NCBI RefSeq assembly: GCF_000576635.1
Contig: NZ_AVFL01000032.1
Location: forward strand, 1-64,000
Source: Skermanella stibiiresistens SB22
GTDB lineage: Bacteria > Pseudomonadota > Alphaproteobacteria > Azospirillales > Azospirillaceae
DNA length: 64,000 bases
Reading direction: 5' to 3'
The position numbers and the translations under genes are program-made. The notes beneath the pieces are model-generated. The model was given only the letters and a program-made list of their open reading frames with translations, was not told the DNA's origin and did not search any database. Below, in pieces: positions 45,157 through 53,884 of the stretch (positions are counted from its first letter, which is position 1; every line of letters begins with the position of its first letter).

Positions 45157-45389
45157 TCCGCTCTCCGTCCGTCGCCACATCCTCAATCGATCAGACCGTC
45201 AAACACTTCCATCAACAAGCGATTTCGCGGGTCGGTCATGCGCGTAGCCGAAAGTCAGGGGTGCGGCCCAACACTCCCGATCCCCGATTGTACCACATTT
45301 GTTCTTTTTCGGATCGTGAGTCGGTAGTGGGACAGGAGCCTGTGACGAAGGGCTTCAGGCGCGGCGTCCGACCCTAAGCTTCCACAGAG

Positions 45390-45398
45390 TTTTCCACA
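45390..45398. promoter_or_regulatory. DnaA-box-like site upstream of nrdJ
   Basis: TTTTCCACA matches TTWTNCACA exactly, and the neighbouring TTCCACAG at 45380-45387 repeats part of it 12 bp away. It lies in the plsC-nrdJ gap, about 235 bp upstream of nrdJ. The link to ribonucleotide reductase control is analogy with E. coli nrdAB only. Confidence 0.3.
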
Positions 45399-45410
45399 GG
45401 CTGAAAAATG

Positions 45411-46187
45411 TCACGGGACCGTCGCGGCGGCGTCCTCACGCGGAACCTTGACGGGCCGTTCGGTTGGTGGTCCGCCCGCTTCCATCACCAAGCGGTCTGT
45501 TGCCGCCTCCAGCTTGTTCTCCAACTCGGCCAACACGGCATCTCGGCCGAGGCCAGGCTCGATCGGCGGCAGAAACTCGACCACGATCTTGCCGGCGTGC
45601 TTCTTGAAGCTCCGGCGCGCCCAATAGACACCCGAGTTGAGGGCCATTGGAACGATCGGCACGTCAAGATCACGGTAGAGCACGGCGACGCCCACCCGGT
45701 AGGGCAGGTAACGGCCAACGGCGGTCCTGGTTCCCTGCGGAAAGATGACGATCGGCCGACCTTCCGATTTAACCCGCTCGGCGCCCTCGACCATCGACGC
45801 GATGGCGCGTCCGCGGGCACTCCGATCCACCGAGATCATCCGCGCCTTGGCGGCGTACCAGCCCCAGATCGGCACGAACAGAAGCTCGCGCTTGAGGATG
45901 ACGGCGGGATCTTCAATCAGCAGGTGCAGCTTCATGGTCTCCCAGGCGGACTGATGTTTGGCCGCCAGGATGAAGCATCCGCTCTTCGGCAGGTTCTCCC
46001 GGCCGCGCACCTCGTAGTCCAGGCCCAGGATCGTCCGTTCCAGGAAATGGATGGTGCCCATGTACCATGTGACGACGCGCACCATCTGGCGGCGCGGCAG
46101 CAGCAGCATCCAAAGCAGGCCGATACAGGCGACCGTCGTCCAGCTGAAGAACGCGATATTGAACAGAAGCGAGCGGACGGCGGTCAT
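45411..46187 (-). CDS. plsC: 1-acyl-sn-glycerol-3-phosphate acyltransferase PlsC-like
   Basis: A 258-aa membrane-associated acyltransferase that makes phosphatidic acid. A hydrophobic segment occupies residues 10-32. The catalytic motif is 'KHQSAWETM', an HX4E form of the canonical HX4D. The second motif 'FPQGTRTAVGRYLPY' binds the phosphate of the acceptor. The ATG at 46187 is the first in the frame. It is followed on the same strand by nrdJ and preceded by the rRNA methyltransferase gene. Confidence 0.88.
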   Translation of the reverse strand: MTAVRSLLFNIAFFSWTTVACIGLLWMLLLPRRQMVRVVTWYMGTIHFLERTILGLDYEVRGRENLPKSGCFILAAKHQSAWETMKLHLLIEDPAVILKRELLFVPIWGWYAAKARMISVDRSARGRAIASMVEGAERVKSEGRPIVIFPQGTRTAVGRYLPYRVGVAVLYRDLDVPIVPMALNSGVYWARRSFKKHAGKIVVEFLPPIEPGLGRDAVLAELENKLEAATDRLVMEAGGPPTERPVKVPREDAAATVP

Positions 46188-46249
46188 GGAACCATGGAGT
46201 GGAGGAGGGTGGTGAGGATGCGGATACGGATACCGATGAGCGGTCCCTT

Positions 46250-47533
46250 CTAGCCCGCTTCGGAACCGGATACCAGTCCGGCATTCCGACCTTGACGCCG
46301 CGGGGGATTGGCCAAGTCGTGGATCAGGATGGCCGCCGTGGCGGCGACGTTCAACGACTGCACCTTGCCCGAGCCAGCCAGGGTGACGATCCCCTCGCAG
46401 GCGTTCAGTGTCTCACGGCCCAGCCCTTCCTCCTCGTTGCCCAGGATCAGGGCGATGGGACGCCGGTCATCGGACCGGTGAAGCGACTGTTGGCCGCGGC
46501 CGAGGGCCGTGCCAAGGACCCGGTAACTCGCCGCCAGCTGTTTCAGGACTTGGGCGAAGCCGCTGGCGCGATGGATCTTGACGTGCTCCATGCCACCCTC
46601 GGCGACACGGTAGCTGGCTTCCGATGGCGCGGCCTGTGCGGGATGGTCGGAGATCACGATCCGGTCCAAACCGAAGAAAGCCGCGGTGCGGACGATGGCG
46701 CCAAGATTGTGCGGGTTGCCGATGCCATCCAGCAGCAGCAGGGGCTTGCCCTCCGCCGCCCAGCGAGCCGCTTCGGCGGGGTCGAAGGCGGGGATGTGGC
46801 GGGGACGCGTGACGGCGACCACTCCACCGTGCAGCACGGTGCCGGCGACACGGGCCAGTTCCTCGGTGTCGACTTGACGGAATGGCTTTCGCGCCTTGCC
46901 GAGTTCACGGCAGAAGCCAGCCAAGGCGGCGGCGTTGCGGGCGTCGAAGAACAAGCGTTCCACCAGCCTGCCATTGTGCTCGAGCAAGGCCGAAACCGCC
47001 GGCAAACCGGTGATCCGCAGCGACTTCTCATGAGACGCCTCGGTCCGTCGGGCATCCTCGGGACGATCGTGCAGTTCCGGAGGCTCGTTGCGCTGCGGGC
47101 GTTGCGTTTGTCCTGGACGCACGGGCCGGTCGGGACGTCCCGGACGTTCGGGGCGCTGCGAGCGCTGGGATTTCGACGTGGGTTGCGCCCTGTCGGGACG
47201 TTGCGGTCTCTCGGATCGCTGTGTTCTCTCAGGCCGCTCGGGCGCATCGGAATTCCGGGGGCGATCCTCGCGCTCCGGTCTGGCGGTGTTCTTGGGCCGG
47301 CCGGAGGCGGAGGGCCGGTCCGGATGCCCGGGTGTATCCGTCCGCGTGGGGCGTTCCGCGCGCGCCGGCTTCCCCGCGCGGGGCGGCATGCCCATGCGCT
47401 CGTCCTTGCCGGGCCGCTGGCGTCGCGCGGGGCGATCGGGACCGTCCGCGTTGGTGGGCGGACCGCCGGGCTTCGTCCGGGGCGTGGCCGGACGTTTGCC
47501 GGGAGGAGAGGGCGGACGGGGTGGTTTGGGCAT
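46250..47533 (-). CDS. rlmB: TrmH-family RNA 2'-O-methyltransferase (RlmB-like) with long Arg/Pro-rich N-terminus
   Basis: A 427-aa protein. The first 170 residues are a low-complexity tail rich in Arg, Pro, Glu and Asp (repeats of 'RPxRP' and 'PERPERT' type). The L30e-like substrate domain begins at 'SLRITGLPAVSALLEHNGRL'. The SPOUT domain carries 'LLLLDGIGNPHNLGAIVRTA', 'LILGNEEEGLGRETL' and 'VQSLNVAATAAILIHDL', a deep trefoil knot that binds SAM. It is expected to methylate a 23S rRNA guanosine. A disordered basic tail may bind RNA. The ATG at 47533 is in frame with the whole tail. Confidence 0.84.
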   Translation of the reverse strand: MPKPPRPPSPPGKRPATPRTKPGGPPTNADGPDRPARRQRPGKDERMGMPPRAGKPARAERPTRTDTPGHPDRPSASGRPKNTARPEREDRPRNSDAPERPERTQRSERPQRPDRAQPTSKSQRSQRPERPGRPDRPVRPGQTQRPQRNEPPELHDRPEDARRTEASHEKSLRITGLPAVSALLEHNGRLVERLFFDARNAAALAGFCRELGKARKPFRQVDTEELARVAGTVLHGGVVAVTRPRHIPAFDPAEAARWAAEGKPLLLLDGIGNPHNLGAIVRTAAFFGLDRIVISDHPAQAAPSEASYRVAEGGMEHVKIHRASGFAQVLKQLAASYRVLGTALGRGQQSLHRSDDRRPIALILGNEEEGLGRETLNACEGIVTLAGSGKVQSLNVAATAAILIHDLANPPRRQGRNAGLVSGSEAG

Positions 47534-47562
47534 GATACAGGGTCAATCCGGTCGGCGCGCCA

Positions 47563-48165
47563 TCAAGAAAGCAGCGAGTGGCGCGCCAGGGTGAAGAGGT
47601 ACTTGTTGTATTCGTTGACGATCAACGCCAGCGTTCCGGGCCAACGCCACCAGTCTCGGAGCTTGACCGCGTCCGGTGCGACGGGATGCGGTACCACATC
47701 GACACGCGGCATGGCCATGTCGAACTCCAGCAGGCTGCGGCGCATATGGTAGTTGGACGTCACCAGCCGCAATGAATGATAATCGCGGCTGGCCATCCAG
47801 GCCGCCGTCTCCGCCGCGTTGCCGACGGTGTCCCCGGCTTCGTAGCCAAGCACGATACAGCATTCCAGCGTGTCCGGGTCCAATTTCGCGGCGCGCAGCA
47901 CTTCGCGAAGCTCGACGCCCTGATGGACGCCGGACACGAACAGCGTGTGCCCCAAACCCTTGGCCAGGAGCTGCACGCCGGTGCTGACCCGTTCGCTGCC
48001 TCCCGTCAGCACGACGATGGCATCGGTCGCCCTGTCGGCCCAACCTTCCTCCCTGGGAATCGTCTGGGCGAACCAGATCAACCCACCGAACCAACCGAGC
48101 AGAGCCAGACCGGCCAGGAAAACCGGGGGCAGCAGCACGCGCGCCACGCGCCGCGCCAGGATCAA
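47563..48165 (-). CDS. YdcF/DUF218 family membrane protein
   Basis: A 200-aa protein with one membrane segment near residues 9-30 ('LLPPVFLAGLALLGWFGGLI' in part) and a DUF218 domain ('DAIVVLTGGSERVSTGVQLL', 'NAAETAAWM', 'LVTSNYHMRRSLLEF'). DUF218 proteins have a Rossmann-like fold and some are linked to envelope polysaccharide metabolism. The start is TTG at 48165, overlapping the ftsX stop (TTGA), which fits coupled translation. GTG at 48144 is an alternative. It is the third gene of ftsE-ftsX-ydcF. Confidence 0.78.
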   Translation of the reverse strand: MILARRVARVLLPPVFLAGLALLGWFGGLIWFAQTIPREEGWADRATDAIVVLTGGSERVSTGVQLLAKGLGHTLFVSGVHQGVELREVLRAAKLDPDTLECCIVLGYEAGDTVGNAAETAAWMASRDYHSLRLVTSNYHMRRSLLEFDMAMPRVDVVPHPVAPDAVKLRDWWRWPGTLALIVNEYNKYLFTLARHSLLS

Positions 48166-49043
48166 GGCAAGCGCGCCAGGGCGCGGGAGACGGTGACGCG
48201 GGCCGTCACGGCGGCCAGCCCCGCGGCGCAGACGGGTACCAGCGCCAGCGCGACCAACTGGAACTGGCCAAGCGCCATGTCGGGCAGTAGCCCGGCCGCG
48301 TATTCCCCACCGGCATGCCTCAGCCCCAGCAGGGTCGCCGCCGCCAGCACGGTCCCGATGATGCCGCCGCGGATCGCGAGCCCCAGCACGTGGCTTTGGA
48401 ACTGCCTGGCCACGTAGCGGTCGGGAGCGCCCATCACGTGCAGCAATTCGACCACTGGACCATGGATCGCCAAGCCGGCGCGCGAAACGAAGATCACCGT
48501 CGCGACGGCCGCGCCGCCGACCAAGGCCACGACTCCCAGCGCCACCGCCTCGACGGCGCGGGCGATCGCCAGCAGATCCTTCAGCCATGCGGCGTGATCA
48601 TCCAACTCGGCGCCCGGCACCGCCGCCTGGAGCCGCTGGGCCAATCCCCTCATGTCGATCCTGCCACCCGCCAGCGTCACGTCGATCATGGCCGGGATCG
48701 GGAGGTCGGCGTTGAGCGCGCCAGTGCCAAGCCACGGCTCCAGCAGCGTTTGGAGATCCTGTCGCGGCAGCGCCTCGGCCCTGGCGATGCCCGGCGTGGC
48801 TCTTAGAACCGCCAACGCGGTGTTGACGCGGTCGCCGAGCGGCGGCGTCTGGTTGGGCAGGGGAGCGACCTGGACGGTCAGGGTGCCGGCGAGACCGCGG
48901 TCCCAGCGCCGCGCCATGTCGGACAGGACCATGGAGCCCGCCATGGCGAGCATCGCCAGATAGACCATCAGCGCGATGATCCAGGGCAGGAACTTGCCGG
49001 TGACGTCGCGCTGCAGCGGCAGATCGTAGTGGGTGCGGAACAT
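48162..49043 (-). CDS. ftsX: cell division protein FtsX
   Basis: A 293-aa membrane protein with four membrane segments and a large periplasmic loop between the first two. The sequence starts with an N-terminal helix near residue 20 ('LPWIIALMVYLAMLAMAG'). The C-terminal three helices lie in the last 150 residues. FtsX couples FtsE ATP hydrolysis to peptidoglycan hydrolases at the septum. Its ATG overlaps the ftsE stop (ATGA). The long periplasmic loop contains 'AEALPRQDLQTLLEPW'. Confidence 0.9.
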   Translation of the reverse strand: MFRTHYDLPLQRDVTGKFLPWIIALMVYLAMLAMAGSMVLSDMARRWDRGLAGTLTVQVAPLPNQTPPLGDRVNTALAVLRATPGIARAEALPRQDLQTLLEPWLGTGALNADLPIPAMIDVTLAGGRIDMRGLAQRLQAAVPGAELDDHAAWLKDLLAIARAVEAVALGVVALVGGAAVATVIFVSRAGLAIHGPVVELLHVMGAPDRYVARQFQSHVLGLAIRGGIIGTVLAAATLLGLRHAGGEYAAGLLPDMALGQFQLVALALVPVCAAGLAAVTARVTVSRALARLP

Positions 49044-49729
49044 CAGGCTATCCGGGTCGCGCCGCCGCCTCGCGGCAGGTGCTGGAGCATGCCCTTGTCG
49101 AGCACCATGCGGGCGTAGCCGAACCGCTCGATCATCATCTCGTTGTGGGTGGCGATCACGATGGTCGTGCCGAGCTTGTTCAGTTCCTCGAATAGATGCA
49201 GCAGCCGCATGCCGATCCTGTCATCCACGTTGCCGGTCGGCTCGTCGGCGAGCAGTAGGCTGGGCCGCGTGATGACCGCGCGCGCGATGGCGATTCGCTG
49301 TTGCTGGCCGCCCGACAGGGTCGCCGGCTTGTCGTTGAGATGATCGCCCAACCCGACCCAGCTGAGCAGTTCCGCCACATGCTCCTTGACCTGCGATTCG
49401 CGGGCGCCAGCCACGCGGAGAGGCAACGCGACGTTGTCGAGCGCTGAAAGGTGGTCGAGTAGGCGGAAGTTCTGGAAGACGACACCGATTCGGCGGCGCA
49501 GCGGCGGCAGCTCACCCCGCTTCAACGACGCGACGTCGTGCCCGAACATGGTGACGAGCCCCCTGGACGGGCGATGCGCCAGATACATCAGGCGCAGCAG
49601 GGATGATTTGCCGGCGCCGCTGGCCCCGGTCAGGAAGTGGAACGTGCCTGGTTCCAGCGTGAAGCTGACGTCACGCAGCACCTCCGGCCCATTGCCGTAG
49701 CGCATGCCGACATTCTCGAAACGAATCAA
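49043..49729 (-). CDS. ftsE: cell division ATP-binding protein FtsE
   Basis: A 228-aa ABC ATPase. Motifs are Walker A 'GASGAGKSS' near residue 38, signature 'LSGGQQQR' near 140, Walker B 'LLLADEPTGNVD', and the switch His in 'IVIATHNE'. It works with FtsX in septal wall hydrolysis. The start chosen is TTG at 49729 (first residues of the mature form 'IRFENVGMRYGNGPEVL'), matching relatives; an ATG at 49930 would add 67 unconserved residues. GAGG lies just upstream of the TTG. Confidence 0.9.
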   Translation of the reverse strand: MIRFENVGMRYGNGPEVLRDVSFTLEPGTFHFLTGASGAGKSSLLRLMYLAHRPSRGLVTMFGHDVASLKRGELPPLRRRIGVVFQNFRLLDHLSALDNVALPLRVAGARESQVKEHVAELLSWVGLGDHLNDKPATLSGGQQQRIAIARAVITRPSLLLADEPTGNVDDRIGMRLLHLFEELNKLGTTIVIATHNEMMIERFGYARMVLDKGMLQHLPRGGGATRIA

Positions 49730-49939
49730 ATCCTCGAACCTTGCTGTCCTCGTACCCTGTCGGCCGTTAAACGCGCCAACCCTGAACGGCGGTGATTTCC
49801 GCACCGCGAACGGCGCGCAGCATCGCACGCAACGCCCGAACGCGTCTATACCAGCGGCCAGCCGACGCCAACCACCGGCGTATCCATCGGAACGGGAGCG
49901 ACTGGAAAGACGCTTCCGGTGAGGCGGCAAGCCCTCGAC

Positions 49940-49968
49940 TTGCTTAATACCTCCTTAGTTTCTATAAG
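49940..49968 (+). promoter_or_regulatory. candidate sigma-70 promoter of the zinc-ribbon gene
   Basis: TTGCTT at 49940-49945 and TATAAG at 49963-49968 are 17 bp apart, with an AT-rich spacer and a leader of about 30 bases. It lies in the divergent gap with ftsE. No strong ribosome site precedes the ATG at 50004. Confidence 0.55.
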
Positions 49969-50003
49969 ACATCCTGCAATTCCACGGTTTCCGCACAGCG
50001 TTT

Positions 50004-50672
50004 ATGATCCTCACCTGCCCGGCCTGCTCAACCCGCTATCTGGTCGATCCCGCATCCCTGGGCAGGGACGGGCGGATGGTGAGGTGCGCCAAGTGTGAAC
50101 ATAGCTGGATGCAACGGCCTCCGGTCGATATGCCGAAGCCCGTGGATCTGGCGCCGCCGCCCGAGGAGATCGAGGTCAAGCCGATGCCGGCGGGCTCGAA
50201 CCTGCCGGCGATCCGAAAACCGCCACCACCGAAGTCCAAGAAGCCGCTGCTGTTCACCACACTCGCGGCGGTGGTCCTGCTGTTGGTTGGCGGCCTGTTC
50301 ATGCGGCAGGAGATCGCGGAGATCTGGCCACCATCGGCGCGGTTGTTCGAAGCCGTCGGTTTGCCGGTCGAGGCGCTGGGCGCCGGTCTGCAATTGCAGA
50401 ACGTCCGGTCGGAAAAGCGCGTGGAGGACGGACTGACCGTGCTGGTGATCGAGGGTCAGATCGTCAACATCTCCGACAAGGAGCGGCCGGTGCCGCCGCT
50501 CCGCGCCGTGACGCTGGGTCCGGACAAGTCGCCGGTGGGCGACTGGACCTTCACGGCGTCGCACGAGACCCTGCTGCCGGGCGAGATCGCCACCTTCACC
50601 AGCCAGATGCGCGAACCGCCGGGCGTGATCACCGAAATCGCCATCACCTTCCAACCCGGTGGCGGCGGCTGA
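50004..50672 (+). CDS. zinc-ribbon (MJ0042-type) membrane protein, DUF3426-like
   Basis: A 222-aa protein. An N-terminal zinc ribbon with four Cys ('CPACSTRYLVDPASL' and 'CAKCEHSWMQ') occupies residues 4-35. A Pro-rich linker follows, then one membrane helix near residue 90 ('LLFTTLAAVVLLLVGGLFM') and a beta-rich domain (about 120-220) in the periplasm. The family is common next to ftsEX in alphaproteobacteria and its function is unknown. It is divergent from ftsE and followed by the cpdR-like gene. Confidence 0.82.
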   Translation: MILTCPACSTRYLVDPASLGRDGRMVRCAKCEHSWMQRPPVDMPKPVDLAPPPEEIEVKPMPAGSNLPAIRKPPPPKSKKPLLFTTLAAVVLLLVGGLFMRQEIAEIWPPSARLFEAVGLPVEALGAGLQLQNVRSEKRVEDGLTVLVIEGQIVNISDKERPVPPLRAVTLGPDKSPVGDWTFTASHETLLPGEIATFTSQMREPPGVITEIAITFQPGGGG

Positions 50673-50782
50673 ACTACTCCGGGCGCGGATATCGGCACCG
50701 CACCGGCGTCATGGACCATCGAACGCCATCCCGGCTAATCTGCGTGTGGGATCGAAACGATCAGTCGCGGGTTTAGCAATCG

Positions 50783-51169
50783 ATGAGCCAGTATTCACGA
50801 GTTTCCGGGGCTCGCGTCCTCGTCGCCGAGGACGATCCCGCGGTGCGCGTCTTCATCACGCGGGCTCTGAGCCATGACGGTTTCCAGGTCACCAATGTCG
50901 AGGATGGCCAGCAGGCCTTGCAGGCGCTGGAGATCGAACAATACGACCTGCTGGTCGCCGACATCGTCATGCCTGTCGTGGATGGCATCACGCTGGCGCT
51001 GAGCGCCTCCAAGAGCCAGCCGAACATCAGGATCCTTCTGATCACCGGCTATCCGGCCGAGCACACGCGCGCGCACAACCTGGACGCCTTGATCCACGCC
51101 GTGATCCCGAAGCCATTCAGCCTGCAGGATATCCGCTCGGCCGCGCGGGAGGCGCTCGGGGCGGAATAG
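50783..51169 (+). CDS. cpdR: single-domain response regulator, CpdR-like
   Basis: A 128-aa stand-alone receiver domain. The acidic pair is 'VLVAEDDPAV' near residue 15, and the phospho-acceptor Asp is in 'LLVADIVMPVVDG' near residue 60. The Lys switch is in 'VIPKPFSLQDIR' near 110. 'LDALIHAVIPKPF' closely matches CpdR, which in its unphosphorylated form delivers substrates to ClpXP in the alphaproteobacterial cell cycle. No output domain is present. It follows the zinc-ribbon gene by 110 bp and is convergent with the DUF4175 gene. Confidence 0.8.
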   Translation: MSQYSRVSGARVLVAEDDPAVRVFITRALSHDGFQVTNVEDGQQALQALEIEQYDLLVADIVMPVVDGITLALSASKSQPNIRILLITGYPAEHTRAHNLDALIHAVIPKPFSLQDIRSAAREALGAE

Positions 51170-51193
51170 CCGGGGCGGGCACCGTCGCGCCGC

Positions 51194-53845
51194 TCAGAAG
51201 CGGCGCAATAAGCGATCGATGTAATCCAGTTCCGGCTGCGGTCGGTCGAACTCGCCGGCGCGGCGGCGCAGCTCGTCCAGGATCTCACGGGCGCGCTGAA
51301 GCTCCGACTGCTCGGGAATGCGGACATCGTTGGTGTCGGACCGGCCGAAGCCGGGCAGGGGACGGCCCAGCGGGTCCCGTCCGCGGTTGGACTGCCGCAT
51401 CTGCTGCTGACCGGGCATCTGGCCGGGTTGCTGGCCCATCATCATCTGCTGCGCCATCTGTTCGGCCATCGACTGGAGGCCCTGCTGCAACTCGTCCAGC
51501 GCCTGGGTCTGCGGCGGGACCGCCGCGCCGGGCATCCCCTGCTGCAGAGCCTGTCCGGCGTCTCGCATGGCCCTTTCCGCCCGGCCGAGGGGGCGGGGTA
51601 TCTCCCCGCCCATCTCGCCCAACTGCCGCATCAGCTCACCCAACTCGCGCCGCAGGGCCTCCTGCTGGGCGGCACCGCCGGAACCTTGGCCCTGTTGCCC
51701 TTGCTGGCCCTGGCCTTGTTGTCCTTGCTGCTGCCCCTGTTGACCTTGCTGTCCTTGGCCACGCTGTCCGGGGCGCTGCTGGCGGCCAGGCATTTGTCCC
51801 TGTTGGCCCTGCTGCCCCTGCTGGCTTTGTTGACCCTGCTCGCCTTGCTCGCCCTGTTGGGACTCGCGGAAACTCTGGTCCAGCAACTCGCGCTGGCGCT
51901 GGGCGAGATTCTGGAGATCCTGCATCATCTTGCCGGCTTGGTTTTGCTGGTTCTGCTGCATTTGGGCCATGTTGCCGTTGCGCAGGTTTTCCAGCATCTC
52001 CTGAAGCTGGGACAGCATCTCGCGGGCGGCGTCTCGGGAGCCGGTTTCGGCCATCTGACGCATCTGGTCCAACATTTGCTGAAGGTCCTGGCGGTCCATC
52101 GTCTGACCCTGCATCTCCGGCGGGATCTCCGGAGGCTGCTCGCCGCGCTCCATCGCTTGGCGCATCTGCTCTTCCATGGCGTCCAGGAACTCGTTCAGCG
52201 CGGACTGCAACTCATCCATCAGCCGCTGGAGTTCCTGATCGGGAGCGTCCTGGTTCAAGGCGTCCATCAGGCGCTGCTCGGCGTCACGCAAGTTGCGCTC
52301 CGCGATTGATAGGGTGCCATCCTCGACCCGGAGCGCCGTGTCCCATAGCAACTGCTGGACAGCGGGAACCGCGTCGTTGGTTTCATCCAGGTAGAGGCGG
52401 GCGACCGCGGCGCGGAGCGACAGGAATACGACGACATCGTCGCGGAACTGGAAGGGACGGGCGGAGATGATGCCAAGGCTCCGCGCCACCTCCTCGCGTC
52501 CGGCCTGCGGCCGCAGCGTGAGCTTCTTGCGCTCCTCGATGATCGCGCGGGCGACGGGGTGCTGGAACTCGCGCTCGGGCAGGACCAGGGCCACGTCCTC
52601 GGTGGTGCCGGTCTGGCCGGCGCCGTCGGTCGCCGACAATCTCAGCGTGACCGGCAGGCCGGCCCAGGGGTGCGGCGCCAGATCGTGGAAACTCGCGCCG
52701 CGCGCCGTCTTCGGGCGGACACCGGGCAATGGCAGTTGCAGTTCGATCGGGGCTCGGTCGAAACCCGGCTCGGCGCTGGCGCCATCGAGCCGCACGGTCC
52801 CCTGGACGTTCACGACGCCATAGTCGTCGCGCGCCTCGTATTCGAGACGCAAGGCGCCGCGTTCCGCCGCGGCGGGCGGCGTGGGCAAGGCGATGATGGG
52901 GGCGGTGTCCGGGACGACGGTGATCGGCCAGGACCCCAGGGAGCGCCCGTTTTGATCGATCGCGATGGTGCCGCCCTTGGTGACCGGCAAGCTGGCCTGA
53001 TAGCTCGCCTGATCGATCCGCTCGAACGCGGAGTTGCCGCCATTGACGGTCAGCGCCGGAACTCCCGAGCCACCGGTGACCCGCGCGAGCAGGACGCTGC
53101 CGGTCGGCACGGCGATCGGAGCCGGCGTTCCGGTGCCGGCGGACCGGTCGGCCTCGGCGGGTTCCGGCTGTGCCGCGCGTAGGAAGATCGGCGGCAGGCC
53201 GGTGTATTCAGGCGGCGTCACCCAGACATCCAGCATTGCGGTGTTGGCGGCGGACCCGTCACCCAGATGGGGCGTCAGCGCGGCGGCGAGGCGCGGGCGC
53301 CAGTCACCCCAGGTGCCGAACGCCGCGACGAACAGGATCAGGCCGACACCGGCGCGGAACGCCCAGGGATCGCGGGCGGCGAGGTTGGGGTGGGGCAGGT
53401 TGACCCGCATCGAGCGCATCCGCTGGCGCGCCCGCTCTTGATAGAGCCGCCATAGCTCGGCGCTGGCGGGGTCGGAGCCGCTGGCCAGGGTGTCGCGGAG
53501 TGCCGCCAACGGCCGATGGGTCAAACCGCTGTCGCGCTCCAGCCTGCGCAGTGCGGCGGCGTCGTTCGGCAAGCGGATCCGCCTAACGCCGATGTACACG
53601 GCCGCGCCGAAGGCGGTGGCGAACAGGACAAGCGCCAGGGCGTGGAGCCAGCCTCCGAGCGATGGCAGCACGTTGAACAGGGCCACCGCGATGAACAACC
53701 CAGCGACGCCAACCGCCGGCCACAGGGCTGGCCAAAGCTGTTCCCAAGCCAAGGCGCCCCGCGCCAGGAGAAGCCGGAAGCTCGGTTCTCCCGGGACCGA
53801 TTTTTGCCGGGCGGGGCTCCGCGTCTGATCGTCGGGTCCGTTCAT
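51194..53845 (-). CDS. DUF4175 (TIGR02302 family) membrane protein with glutamine-glycine repeats
   Basis: An 883-aa protein. Residues 30-75 hold two membrane helices ('AVGVAGLFIAVALFNVLPSL' and one after), and residue 170 another. A large periplasmic region follows to about 550. The C-terminal third has a coiled-coil helix rich in Gln, Met and Glu, then a low-complexity GQQ repeat (about residues 665-720, encoded by 51680-51850), then a helix ending 'ELDYIDRLLRRF'. It is alphaproteobacterial and uncharacterised; the layout suggests an envelope scaffold. Adjacent to lysA. Confidence 0.8.
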   Translation of the reverse strand: MNGPDDQTRSPARQKSVPGEPSFRLLLARGALAWEQLWPALWPAVGVAGLFIAVALFNVLPSLGGWLHALALVLFATAFGAAVYIGVRRIRLPNDAAALRRLERDSGLTHRPLAALRDTLASGSDPASAELWRLYQERARQRMRSMRVNLPHPNLAARDPWAFRAGVGLILFVAAFGTWGDWRPRLAAALTPHLGDGSAANTAMLDVWVTPPEYTGLPPIFLRAAQPEPAEADRSAGTGTPAPIAVPTGSVLLARVTGGSGVPALTVNGGNSAFERIDQASYQASLPVTKGGTIAIDQNGRSLGSWPITVVPDTAPIIALPTPPAAAERGALRLEYEARDDYGVVNVQGTVRLDGASAEPGFDRAPIELQLPLPGVRPKTARGASFHDLAPHPWAGLPVTLRLSATDGAGQTGTTEDVALVLPEREFQHPVARAIIEERKKLTLRPQAGREEVARSLGIISARPFQFRDDVVVFLSLRAAVARLYLDETNDAVPAVQQLLWDTALRVEDGTLSIAERNLRDAEQRLMDALNQDAPDQELQRLMDELQSALNEFLDAMEEQMRQAMERGEQPPEIPPEMQGQTMDRQDLQQMLDQMRQMAETGSRDAAREMLSQLQEMLENLRNGNMAQMQQNQQNQAGKMMQDLQNLAQRQRELLDQSFRESQQGEQGEQGQQSQQGQQGQQGQMPGRQQRPGQRGQGQQGQQGQQQGQQGQGQQGQQGQGSGGAAQQEALRRELGELMRQLGEMGGEIPRPLGRAERAMRDAGQALQQGMPGAAVPPQTQALDELQQGLQSMAEQMAQQMMMGQQPGQMPGQQQMRQSNRGRDPLGRPLPGFGRSDTNDVRIPEQSELQRAREILDELRRRAGEFDRPQPELDYIDRLLRRF
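51680..51850 (-). repeat. tandem GQQ-coding repeat inside the DUF4175 gene
   Basis: A degenerate repeat of about 9 bases on the coding strand encodes runs of Gly-Gln-Gln with interspersed Met, Pro and Arg. It covers about 170 bp. Such runs are prone to slippage, so the copy number may vary between strains. Confidence 0.75.
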
Positions 53846-53884
53846 GCCGCCTCACCCCTCCCAGTTTCGTCCCGCTCGCCCCAG

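Noticed and set aside
45287-45292. A TACAAT -10 box for nrdJ
   Set aside because: The hexamer is good, but no acceptable -35 box lies 16-18 bp upstream, so I did not list it as a promoter.
45301-45315. A LexA-like GTTC-N7-GATC site upstream of nrdJ
   Set aside because: The alphaproteobacterial box needs GTTC-N7-GTTC; one half is mismatched and no other evidence supports SOS control.
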